Source: CAYONP01 sp964405335 (GTDB taxonomy: Bacteria > Armatimonadota > UBA10988). Taken from it: DNA of 64,000 nt. Both the position numbers and the translations under genes were made by a program. The notes under the pieces are model-generated. The model worked only from the letters and a program-made list of their open reading frames with translations, ran no database searches and had not been told where the DNA came from. The stretch is from the NCBI GenBank assembly GCA_964405335.1, contig CAYONP010000016.1, positions 10,986 to 74,985 on the forward strand, written 5' to 3'. This document shows, piece after piece, positions 8,300 to 18,302 of this stretch; the stretch's first letter is position 1; the number at the start of each line of letters is the position of its first letter.

Positions 8300-8374
8300 G
8301 CCACTTGGCGGCTTGCCCGCCAAGTGCCGCGGACGAGCTGCTGAACAGCACTGGCGGGCAAGCCGCCAGTGGCA
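8300..8374. repeat. Paired palindromes that are also inverted relative to each other
   Basis: First hairpin: CACTTGGCGG-CTTGC-CCGCCAAGTG (8302-8326). Second hairpin: CACTGGCGG-GCAAG-CCGCCAGTG (8349-8371). The loop regions GGCGGCTTGCCCGCC and GGCGGGCAAGCCGCC are reverse complements, so the whole could also fold as one long stem. It lies between the convergent nuoI and acnA genes and could serve as a two-way terminator. Confidence 0.6.
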
Positions 8375-8430
8375 CCAACTGCCGATGTCGACGATGGACT
8401 TGACGCCGATGCGGCCGGACCGATCGCCCC

Positions 8431-11196
<2,766 letters not shown>

Positions 11197-11282
11197 GGTG
11201 GCATGCCTCCGCAGAGAGGGTGACTCGCCGGCCGGCGAATGTCGAGTCCGGAGGCGAAGCGCGCGCGGCGCGCGCCCCGCGC

Positions 11283-11311
11283 TTGACCGCGTGCCCGCGC
11301 TGTGCTATCAA
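11283..11311 (+). promoter_or_regulatory. Candidate promoter for the anti-sigma antagonist/sigma operon
   Basis: TTGACC (11283-11288), a 17-nt spacer, TATCAA (11306-11311), with the STAS gene starting at 11334. Similar hexamers are found before AEC and pit (TTGGCC-17-TATCxT), suggesting a common housekeeping form in this genome. Confidence 0.45.
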
Positions 11312-11333
11312 TGCCGTGGGGTAGAGAGACTCG

Positions 11334-11699
11334 ATGGCCGCGTCCAACACCGAGCCGCTGCGGATTGAGGTGCGTCAGCTCGACGCTGTGCCGCTGGTCG
11401 CGCTGGCGGGCGAGGTCGACATCGCCTCGGTGCCGCAGCTCGAGGCCGAGCTGAGCCGGTTGCTCGACGGCGGAGCGACCCGGCTGATTGTCGACCTGGC
11501 CGAGCTGCAGTACATCGACAGCACCGGGCTCGGCTGCCTGGCCGCCGCCCGGCGCCGGGCGCGGGATGCCGGCGGCAACCTGGTCGTCGTCTGCGGCAAC
11601 GAGCGCATCCTGCGCCTGTTCGCCATCACCGGGCTCGACCAGGTGTTCACCATCTGCGCCGGCCCGGCCGAGGCCCAGGCGGCGCTGGGAGCCGGGTGA
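11334..11699 (+). CDS. STAS domain anti-sigma factor antagonist (SpoIIAA/RsbV-like)
   Basis: A 121-residue single STAS domain. In partner switching the unphosphorylated antagonist binds the anti-sigma kinase and frees the sigma factor. The phosphorylation site is in QYIDSTGLGCLAAARR, with Ser63 as the likely acceptor. The beta-alpha core (VALAGEVDIASVPQLEAEL, IVDLAELQYID) is complete. It is followed directly by a kinase-like gene and a SigF/SigB-type sigma gene, which defines its role. Confidence 0.88.
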   Translation: MAASNTEPLRIEVRQLDAVPLVALAGEVDIASVPQLEAELSRLLDGGATRLIVDLAELQYIDSTGLGCLAAARRRARDAGGNLVVVCGNERILRLFAITGLDQVFTICAGPAEAQAALGAG

Positions 11700-12088
11700 T
11701 GAGCACTGGCTCGGCCGCGTTGCGGCTGCCGGCGCAGCGGGCGTTCGTCGGCGTGGCCCGGCTCTGCCTGGCCGGCATTGCCGGCCGGCTGGGCTTCGAC
11801 GTCGATGCCGCCGAGGACATTAAGCTGGCTGTCGCCGAGGCGGTCAATCTGCTGCTGGCCGGCGGTGACGGCGCGCCCGACGACAGCATCGACATCGCCA
11901 GCCGCTGGGCCGATGGGCGATTCGAGATTGAGGTCACGCGGAGCGGCGCCGCGCCGTCCGGTGGCGACCCGTCTGAGCGGGCGGTGGCGGTGATGGTCAT
12001 GGAGGCGGTGGTCGACGAGGTCGAGTGCGTCGATCTCGACGGCGACCGGCCGACGGTCCGGTTGCGCTGCCACCGACCGGCCGGTTGA
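11699..12088 (+). CDS. GHKL-type anti-sigma factor kinase (SpoIIAB/RsbW-like)
   Basis: A 129-residue protein between the antagonist and sigma genes. The N-box of the HATPase fold is visible (EDIKLAVAEAVNLLL, Glu/Asn for Mg-ATP). The glycine-rich G boxes are weak, and the C-terminal half (VMVMEAVVDEVECVDLDGD) is the only other recognisable part. In this family it sequesters the sigma factor and phosphorylates the antagonist. The poor G boxes leave open reduced kinase activity. The ATG overlaps the STAS stop; an in-frame GTG one codon earlier is the alternative. Confidence 0.72.
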   Translation: MSTGSAALRLPAQRAFVGVARLCLAGIAGRLGFDVDAAEDIKLAVAEAVNLLLAGGDGAPDDSIDIASRWADGRFEIEVTRSGAAPSGGDPSERAVAVMVMEAVVDEVECVDLDGDRPTVRLRCHRPAG

Positions 12089-12098
12089 GGGGCCGCCG

Positions 12099-12857
12099 TT
12101 GACCGACCACCCCGAGCGGGAACATGAGGACGATCCCGTGGTCGCCCGCTTCGTGCAGCTCCGCGAGACCGGCGCTGCCGAGTTGCGCGACGCGCTGATC
12201 AACGATCACCTGCCGCTGGTCCGCGCCCTCGCGCGGCGGTTCGCCAATCGCGGTGAGCCGCTGGAGGACCTGATTTCGACCGGCACCCTGGCGCTGATCC
12301 ACGCCGTCGATCGGTTCGATCCGAGCAAGGGCACCAAGTTCAGCACCTTCGCCACGCCGACGATTGTCGGTGAGCTGCGCCGTTACTTCCGCGACAAGTC
12401 GTGGGCGATGAAGGTCCCGCGGCGGATGCAGGAGCTGAACCGCGCGGCCAACCAGGCCCGCGAGACGCTGACCCAGCGGCTGGGCCGCCTGCCCAGCTAC
12501 GGCGAACTGGCGACCGAACTCGATGTCAGCGAGGAGCAGGTGATCGAGGCGATCGAGAGCGGCCGCGGCTACGACATGGTCTCGTTCGAGGCCGTCGGCG
12601 CGACGAGCGACGACGGTACCGGCGGCGAAGGGCCGGGCGAGGACGACGAGCGGTTCGCCAACGTCGTCCGGCGAGTCGAGGTGAGCCAGGCGATCGACAC
12701 CATTCTCGACGAGCGCGAATCGCGGATTGTCCGCATGTACTACTTCCACGAGCGCTCGCAGACCGACATCGCCCAGGTCGAGGGGATCAGCCAGATGCAC
12801 GTCTCGCGGCTGATCACCCGGGCCAAGGGCAAGCTGCGCCGCTACCTGATGGGCTGA
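12099..12857 (+). CDS. RNA polymerase sigma factor, SigB/SigF/SigG group
   Basis: A 252-residue group 3 sigma factor. Region 2 is complete (DLISTGTLALIHAVDRFDPSKG, KFSTFATPTIVGELRRYFRD) and runs into the KVPRRMQEL junction. Region 3 is PSYGELATELDVSEEQVIEAI, and region 4 ends with a helix-turn-helix (SQTDIAQVEGISQMHVSRLITRAKG). The acidic linker near residues 170-190 (SDDGTGGEGPGEDDERF) is typical of the group. TTG start, 6 nt after GAGGGG. The upstream STAS and GHKL genes would control it by partner switching, so it probably drives a stress or developmental regulon. Confidence 0.92.
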   Translation: MTDHPEREHEDDPVVARFVQLRETGAAELRDALINDHLPLVRALARRFANRGEPLEDLISTGTLALIHAVDRFDPSKGTKFSTFATPTIVGELRRYFRDKSWAMKVPRRMQELNRAANQARETLTQRLGRLPSYGELATELDVSEEQVIEAIESGRGYDMVSFEAVGATSDDGTGGEGPGEDDERFANVVRRVEVSQAIDTILDERESRIVRMYYFHERSQTDIAQVEGISQMHVSRLITRAKGKLRRYLMG

Positions 12858-12860
12858 GCC

Positions 12861-14132
12861 GTGAGCGCCCCGCTGACCCTCGGCGTGGTCATCGCGCTGC
12901 TCGTCGCGGTCGCGTTCGCCGCCTATCCCAGCGAGCCGATGCAGCGGGTCCGCCGGGTGCTCCTCGGCGGCCTGGCGCTGCTCATCGTGCTCGGCTTCCT
13001 GGGCCACTTCCGCGCGCTACTGCCGCCGTTTGTCGTGCCGCTCTTGCTGGCCTACCTGCTCGACCCGCTGCTCGATGCCATGGAGCGCCGCGGCTACACC
13101 CGCGTGCGCGCGATTCTGGTCGTCTACGGCGTCACGCTGCTGCTCTTCCTGCTCGCCGGGATCATCGTCGTGCCGGTGCTGATCCGCCAGATTGGCGGCA
13201 TCATCGAGCCGCTGGCCCGCGGCGATGCGGTCGATCTGGCGGCGCTAGGCCAGTGGGTCGAGTTTCCCGACAAGCTGCTCAAGGGCATCGAGAAGACGCT
13301 GCTCGACTGGGGCGTGCGCGAGCAGTGGGTGGCCAGTCTGGCCGAAAACCTGAACGCCTATCGGGTCGAGGAGTGGCTCCAGGCCGCCGGGCTGTGGGTC
13401 GTCGAGCAGCTCAAGAGCCTCGTCGGCTGGCTCAGAGACCAGGTCAGCGGCCTGCTCTGGCTGGTCCTGCTGCCGATCACCCTGTTTTACTGCCTGCGCG
13501 ATTTCGACCCGCTGCGGCGGCGGCTCTATCACCTGGTGCCGGCCGAGCGCCAGGCCGACGTGGCCGCGCTGGCCGGCAAGATCAACCAGGCCGTCGGCAG
13601 CTACCTGCGCGGCTATGCGCTGCTCAGCGTCGCGGTGTCCGTACTGCAGACCACGCTGCTGCTGATCCTGGCCGCGCTGTTCGACTTCCGCTACGCGCTG
13701 ATTCTCGGCCTGCTGGCCGGCGCGACTTATGTCATTCCCTATGTCGGCAGCATGGTCAGCACCGTGCTGGCCGCGGCGGTGGTCTTCTTCACCGGCGGCC
13801 ACAGCATCGTCGAGGCGCTGATTGTCTGGGCCGTCTGCCAGGGCCTCAACTCGGTCTTCGACAACGTGATCACGCCGCGGGTGATTGGCCAGAATGTCGG
13901 CCTGCACCCGCTGGTGGTCATGTTCGCGCTGCTCGCGGGGGGTTCACAGTTCGGCTTGCTGGGCGTAATCTTAGCCACTCCGGTGACCGCCTGCGCGAAG
14001 ATCGTGCTGCAGCATTTCTGGCCCCGCCTGTCGGAGCCGCTGCCGGCCGAGGCGCCGCCCGCGAGCGACGAGGCGACCGAGCCGGAAGAGGCCGACCATG
14101 ACCGGGGACCAGATCCGCCGCCAGTTCCTTGA
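12861..14132 (+). CDS. AI-2E family transporter (PerM/YdiK/TqsA-like)
   Basis: A 423-residue membrane protein with about eight hydrophobic segments. Family blocks include VVPLLLAYLLDPLLDAMERRG, the long soluble stretch between helices (residues 120-190), the NQAVGSYLRGYALLS helix and PYVGSMVSTVLAA, then FDNVITPRVIGQNVGLHPL. Members export small molecules or act as Na+/H+ antiporters; AI-2 itself is rarely the substrate. The GTG start is 3 bp after the sigma gene. The last 35 bp overlap alaS, and the C-terminus is a Pro/Glu-rich tail. Confidence 0.86.
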   Translation: MSAPLTLGVVIALLVAVAFAAYPSEPMQRVRRVLLGGLALLIVLGFLGHFRALLPPFVVPLLLAYLLDPLLDAMERRGYTRVRAILVVYGVTLLLFLLAGIIVVPVLIRQIGGIIEPLARGDAVDLAALGQWVEFPDKLLKGIEKTLLDWGVREQWVASLAENLNAYRVEEWLQAAGLWVVEQLKSLVGWLRDQVSGLLWLVLLPITLFYCLRDFDPLRRRLYHLVPAERQADVAALAGKINQAVGSYLRGYALLSVAVSVLQTTLLLILAALFDFRYALILGLLAGATYVIPYVGSMVSTVLAAAVVFFTGGHSIVEALIVWAVCQGLNSVFDNVITPRVIGQNVGLHPLVVMFALLAGGSQFGLLGVILATPVTACAKIVLQHFWPRLSEPLPAEAPPASDEATEPEEADHDRGPDPPPVP

Positions 14133-16815
14133 CTTCTTCGCCGCCCGCGACCACCTCGTGCTGCCCAGCGCCGGGCTGCTCCCCGACGACCCGACGACCT
14201 ACTTCACCTCGGCCGGTATGCAGCCGTTTGTGCCCTACTTTTTGGGCAAGGAAGAGCCGCCGGCGCGGCGTGTCGCAACCAGCCAGAAGTGCCTCCGCGG
14301 CGACGACCTGGACGAAGTCGGTTACACCAGCCGGCACCTCACCTTCTTCGAGATGCTGGGCAACTTCAGCTTCGGCGATTACTTCAAGCAGGGCGCGGTC
14401 GAATGGGCCTGGGAGTTTGTCCGCGAGGTGCTCGACATCCCCGCCGACCTGCTCTTCGTCAGCGTCTACGACAGCGATGACGAGGCCGCCGAGCTGTGGC
14501 ACCGGCACGTCGGCGTGCCGCGCGAGCGGATCGTCCGCTTCGGCATCGACGACAACTGGTGGGGACCGGTGGGCAACAGCGGCCCGTGCGGCCCGTGCAG
14601 CGAAATCTTCTTCGACCGCGGGCCTGAGTGGGGCAGCGCCGCCTCGCCGCTCGAAGACGAGGGCGGCGACCGCTACATCGAGATCTGGAACCTCGTCTTC
14701 CAGCAGTACAACTCGAGCATGTCGAAGGCCGAGCTGAAGCGCACCGGCACGGTTCCCGAGCCGCTCCCCGCGCCGGGCATCGACACCGGCAGCGGGCTCG
14801 AGCGCGTCGCCGTGGCGTTGCAGGGCAAGTCGACCGTGTTCGAGACCGACCTGCTCTGGCCGCTCTGCGAGGCGGTCATGGCCACGGCCAAGGCCGACGG
14901 CATCGGGCCGGTCCACTATGGCAGCGACGCCGAGCAGACCGCCGCGGTGCGCCGTGTGGCCGACCATATCCGCGCGCTGACCTTCGCCGTCAGCGACGGC
15001 ATCTTCCCGAGCAACAAGGCCGGTGGCTACGTGCTGCGGCAGATCCTCCGCCGCGCCGCGCGCTACGGCCGGCTGCGGCTGGGGCTCGAGCAGCCGTTCC
15101 TGCACGAGCTGGTCGGCGTGGTGGTCGAGCACTACGCCGCGGCCTATCCCGAGCTGCGCGAGGGCGCCGCGGCGGCCGAGGCGATCATTCGGCAGGAGGA
15201 AGAGCAGTTCAGCGACGCGCTGCAGCGTGGCATCCCACGGCTCGAGGAGGAGCTCGATAGCGTGGCGAAGCGTGGCGAGTCGACCTTCACCGGCGAGCGA
15301 GCCTTCTTCGTCTACGAGACCTTCGGCGTGCCGCTCGAGGTGCAGGTCGAGATCGCCGGCGAGCGCGGGCTGCGGGTCGACGTCGAGTCGTTCGAGCAGG
15401 TCCGCCACGGGCGCGAGAGCCGCACCATCGCAGCCGGCATCGAGGGCCACGGCGACTTCGCCGCCGACCTGCTGCGCGATGTGTCGGCGACCGAGTTCGT
15501 CGGCTACGAGCACGAGGCCGAGCGGGCCGCCGTGCTGGCCATCGTCCGCGACGGCGAACTCGACGCCACGCGCGGCATCGTCGCCGCGGGCGAGCGGGTC
15601 GACCAGGCCGCCGCCGGCGAGTCGGTCATCCTGGTGCTCGACCGCACGCCGTTCTATGCCGAGTCGGGCGGGCAGGTGGGCGACACCGGAGCCATCACCG
15701 ACGGCGTCGCCACGCTGCGGGTGCGCGAGACGAAGAAGGACAAGTCGGGCCGCTGGCTGCACTGCGGTGTGGTCGAAGGGCCGGGCAGCCTCGACGTCGG
15801 CGACGGGGTCGAGGCCCGCATCGACACCGCCCGCCGCGACCGCATCCGCCGCGCCCATACCGCCACGCACCTGCTCCACGCGGCGCTGCGCGGCCGGCTG
15901 GGCAAGCACGTCGCCCAGGCCGGCTCGCTGGTCGAGCCCGACCGGCTGCGGTTCGACTTCAGCCACTTCGCCGCGGTGAGCGACGAGGACATCGCGGCGA
16001 TCGAGCGCGAGGTCAACCAACGCATTCTCGAGAACCGGCCGCTGCTCATCCGCGAGATGCCGATCGACGAGGCGCGGCGGCTCGGCGCGCTGATGTTCTT
16101 CGGCGAGAAGTACGGCCAGGTCGTGCGCGTGGTCAACGTCGGCGAGCACTACGACGGCCTGAGCACCGAGCTGTGTGGCGGCACGCACGTGCGCCGCACG
16201 GGCGACATCGGTATCTGCCGCGTCGTCGCCGAGTCGAGCGTCGGCAGCGGCGTGCGGCGCATCGAGGCGCTCACCGCCGCGGCGGTGCTCGAACGCGAGC
16301 GCGAAACCGAGGCGGCGCTGCGCCGCGTCGCCGCCGCGCTCCGCGCCCCGCTGGCCGAGGCGCCCGAGCGGGTCGAGGCGCTGGTCCGTCAGGTGCGCGA
16401 GCTCGAGCGCGAGGTGGCCGCCATCCAGCAGCAGTCTGCCGGCGGGCAGGTCGAGCAGCTTGTCGCCGGCGCCGAAGCTGTCGACGGCGTGCCGGTGATC
16501 GCCGCGACGATGCCCGGCTCCGAGGTGGCCGCGCTGAAGGAGCTGGCCGACCGCCTGGTCGAGCAGCTCGCCGGCGGCGTGGCGCTGCTCGGCACCGACG
16601 CCGGCGGCAAGGTGGTGGTGGTCTGCAAGGCCAGCGATGCGGCGGTGAGCCGCGGCGTGCACGCCGGCGAGGCGGTCAAGGCCGCCGCGCAGGCGGCCGG
16701 CGGCGGCGGCGGCGGCCGGCCGCAGTTCGCCCAGGCCGGCGGGCGCGACGCGGGCAAGCTGAGCGAGGCGGTGGCGGCGGGTCGCGCGGCGATTGTCGGG
16801 CAGCTCGGGGGGTAG
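14098..16815 (+). CDS. alaS: Alanine--tRNA ligase
   Basis: A 905-residue class II aminoacyl-tRNA synthetase, near the usual length. Motif 1 and the N-terminus (IRRQFLDFFAARDH) are present, motif 2 is FFEMLGNFSFGDYFK, and motif 3 falls in APGIDTGSGLERVAVAL. The editing domain has HTATHLLHAALR and CGGTHVRRTGDIG, the zinc-binding His/Cys set that clears Ser- and Gly-tRNA(Ala). The C-terminal DHHA1-type domain has GGRPQFAQAGGRD. The start overlaps the AI-2E gene by 35 bp, so expression is at least partly coupled. Followed after 12 bp by ruvX, a common arrangement. Confidence 0.97.
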   Translation: MTGDQIRRQFLDFFAARDHLVLPSAGLLPDDPTTYFTSAGMQPFVPYFLGKEEPPARRVATSQKCLRGDDLDEVGYTSRHLTFFEMLGNFSFGDYFKQGAVEWAWEFVREVLDIPADLLFVSVYDSDDEAAELWHRHVGVPRERIVRFGIDDNWWGPVGNSGPCGPCSEIFFDRGPEWGSAASPLEDEGGDRYIEIWNLVFQQYNSSMSKAELKRTGTVPEPLPAPGIDTGSGLERVAVALQGKSTVFETDLLWPLCEAVMATAKADGIGPVHYGSDAEQTAAVRRVADHIRALTFAVSDGIFPSNKAGGYVLRQILRRAARYGRLRLGLEQPFLHELVGVVVEHYAAAYPELREGAAAAEAIIRQEEEQFSDALQRGIPRLEEELDSVAKRGESTFTGERAFFVYETFGVPLEVQVEIAGERGLRVDVESFEQVRHGRESRTIAAGIEGHGDFAADLLRDVSATEFVGYEHEAERAAVLAIVRDGELDATRGIVAAGERVDQAAAGESVILVLDRTPFYAESGGQVGDTGAITDGVATLRVRETKKDKSGRWLHCGVVEGPGSLDVGDGVEARIDTARRDRIRRAHTATHLLHAALRGRLGKHVAQAGSLVEPDRLRFDFSHFAAVSDEDIAAIEREVNQRILENRPLLIREMPIDEARRLGALMFFGEKYGQVVRVVNVGEHYDGLSTELCGGTHVRRTGDIGICRVVAESSVGSGVRRIEALTAAAVLERERETEAALRRVAAALRAPLAEAPERVEALVRQVRELEREVAAIQQQSAGGQVEQLVAGAEAVDGVPVIAATMPGSEVAALKELADRLVEQLAGGVALLGTDAGGKVVVVCKASDAAVSRGVHAGEAVKAAAQAAGGGGGGRPQFAQAGGRDAGKLSEAVAAGRAAIVGQLGG

Positions 16816-16827
16816 CGCGGCAAGACA

Positions 16828-17247
16828 ATGCCCATCCACCTCGCCCTCGACGTCGGCGCCGAGACCATCGGCCTGGCCGTCTGCGACGCCGACGGGCGGC
16901 GGGTGCGGGCGCTGCACACCGTCCACCGCGTGCGGCGCAAACGCGACATCGCCGCGGTGGCCGAGGTGGCCGCTGCCCAGGGCGCCGAGGTGATTGTCGT
17001 CGGCCTGCCCCGGCTCAAGTCGGGCGACGAGGGCGACAGCGCACGCCGCGCGCGGGCCATCGGCGAGCTGGTCGCCGCGGCGACGGGGCTGCCGGTGGTC
17101 TACCACGACGAGCACCTGAGCACGTTTGAGGCGACCGAGCGGCTGCAGGCCCGCGGCTACCACGGCGCCGAACTCGCCGCCCGCGTCGACGCCGAGGCGG
17201 CGCGAGTGATCCTCGAGGAGTACCTCAGCTCGGGGTCAGGTCTCTGA
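16828..17247 (+). CDS. ruvX: Putative Holliday junction resolvase/pre-16S rRNA nuclease
   Basis: A 139-residue RNase H-fold protein of the YqgF/RuvX family. The first Asp is in IHLALDVGAETIGLAVCD. The central strand is VIVVGLPRLKSGDEG, and the last acidic block is VVYHDEHLSTFEAT with the conserved E/D. YqgF processes the 5' end of 16S rRNA in E. coli and related proteins cut branched DNA. Standard partner of alaS. The stop lies inside the left arm of an inverted repeat. Confidence 0.9.
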   Translation: MPIHLALDVGAETIGLAVCDADGRRVRALHTVHRVRRKRDIAAVAEVAAAQGAEVIVVGLPRLKSGDEGDSARRARAIGELVAAATGLPVVYHDEHLSTFEATERLQARGYHGAELAARVDAEAARVILEEYLSSGSGL

Positions 17248-17303
17248 ATCCGGCGGTAAGTAACAACGTCGTCACTCACCACGTGATCATGGGATCTGAC
17301 CCC
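17232..17303. repeat. Inverted repeat of the GGGGTCAG type
   Basis: Left arm GGGGTCAGGTCTC (from 17232, overlapping the ruvX stop) and right arm GGGATCTGACCCC (17291-17303) are near-complementary. They may form a terminator-like stem between ruvX and bcp. Such GGGGTCAGATCCC arms are widespread REP-like sequences in bacterial genomes. Confidence 0.5.
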
Positions 17304-17359
17304 TTGTCAGTGCGTGACAGGCTTTGGCCGCCATGCGACGATACCGCCGGGAGACCGAC

Positions 17360-17827
17360 ATGCTCGCCGTCGGCGACCGCGCGCCCGAGTTCGCCGCCAT
17401 CGACACCGAGGGCCGGCCCATCCGGCTGAGTGACTTCGCCGGCGGAACGCTGGTGCTCTACTTCTACCCGAAGGACAACACCTCGGGCTGCACCGCCCAG
17501 GCCTGCGACTTCCGCGACCGGCAGGCCGAGTTCGCCGCCGCCGGCGCGACGGTGCTCGGCGTCAGCCGCGATTCGGCGCGGTCGCACCAGAGCTTCACCG
17601 CCCGGCACGAACTGCCGTTCAACTTGGTTGCCGACGTCGAAGATACGGTCTGCCGAGCCTATGGCGTGGTGCAGGAAAAGTCGATGTACGGACGCACCTT
17701 TCTCGGCATCGTGCGGACAACCTACGTGATCGACGGCGAGGGCGTCGTGCGGGCGGTCTTTCCCAAGGTGAAGGTCAAGGGCCACGCCGACGCGGTGCTG
17801 GCCGCGGTGCGCGAGCAGGCCGCATGA
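17360..17827 (+). CDS. bcp: Thioredoxin-dependent peroxiredoxin, Bcp/PrxQ type
   Basis: A 155-residue peroxiredoxin that reduces hydrogen and alkyl peroxides using thioredoxin. The YFYPKDNTSGCTAQACDFRD block carries the peroxidatic Cys44 and the resolving Cys49 five residues later, the atypical 2-Cys PrxQ arrangement. The conserved Arg and the FLGIVRTTYVIDGEG strand are present. The ATG at 17360 has GGGAG 6 nt upstream; upstream in-frame starts would add a non-homologous 12-residue leader. It overlaps the next, truncated, gene by ATGA. Confidence 0.95.
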   Translation: MLAVGDRAPEFAAIDTEGRPIRLSDFAGGTLVLYFYPKDNTSGCTAQACDFRDRQAEFAAAGATVLGVSRDSARSHQSFTARHELPFNLVADVEDTVCRAYGVVQEKSMYGRTFLGIVRTTYVIDGEGVVRAVFPKVKVKGHADAVLAAVREQAA

Positions 17828-18180
17828 CCTGGACGGCCGACACGCCGATCTACCTGCCGCTGACCGACCCGCCGTCGATCCGCGCCGCCGCCGAGCGCCT
17901 GGCCGACGCGGTGGCGGCGGTGCTCGGCAGGCGTCCACCGCTGCGCCACCAGCCGGCGCCGTTCGGCCAACCGGCCATCCTCCTCGCCCCCGACCCGGCC
18001 TACAGCCCCGGCGTCGCCCCCGACGAGCCGGGCACCTTCACGCTGTTGACCCACGGCGAGCAGCTCATCGTCACCGGCGCCGACAGCGCGGGCACGGTGG
18101 CGGGGATCGAGTGGTTGATTGGCGAGGTGGTGAGTGGGTTGGGTGGGGGTGGTGGGGTGTCCCTACACTCGTGCAGCTAG
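17824..18180 (+). pseudogene. Remnant of a glycosidase-type N-terminal domain protein
   Basis: A 118-codon open frame coupled to bcp by ATGA overlap. Residues 40-105 (AILLAPDPAYSP, EPGTFTLLTHGEQLIVTGADSAGTVAGIEWLIGEV) resemble the N-terminal alpha/beta domain found before the barrel of GH20/GH67-like enzymes and DUF4838 proteins. The barrel is missing: after IGEV the sequence turns into Gly codons and G/T-rich DNA and then stops. I read this as the 5' remnant of a larger hydrolase gene. A short free-standing protein is the alternative. Activity is unlikely. Confidence 0.55.
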
Positions 18181-18302
18181 GCAGCCGGCCAGCAACGTGT
18201 CGTAGATTCCCTCACAGGCAGGAGGAGTCAGGTTGTGACGGCGAATGACGCCATCATCGCGCTGACCGGCAATCCGTTACAGGGGTCGGCAGGGGAAATC
18301 AG

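Noticed and set aside
13918..17163. A 1081-codon open frame on the minus strand across alaS and ruvX
   Set aside because: It is a shadow of alaS/ruvX caused by high GC; its sequence is Arg/Ala/Gly/His-rich with no domain, while the plus strand has clear alaS and ruvX motifs.
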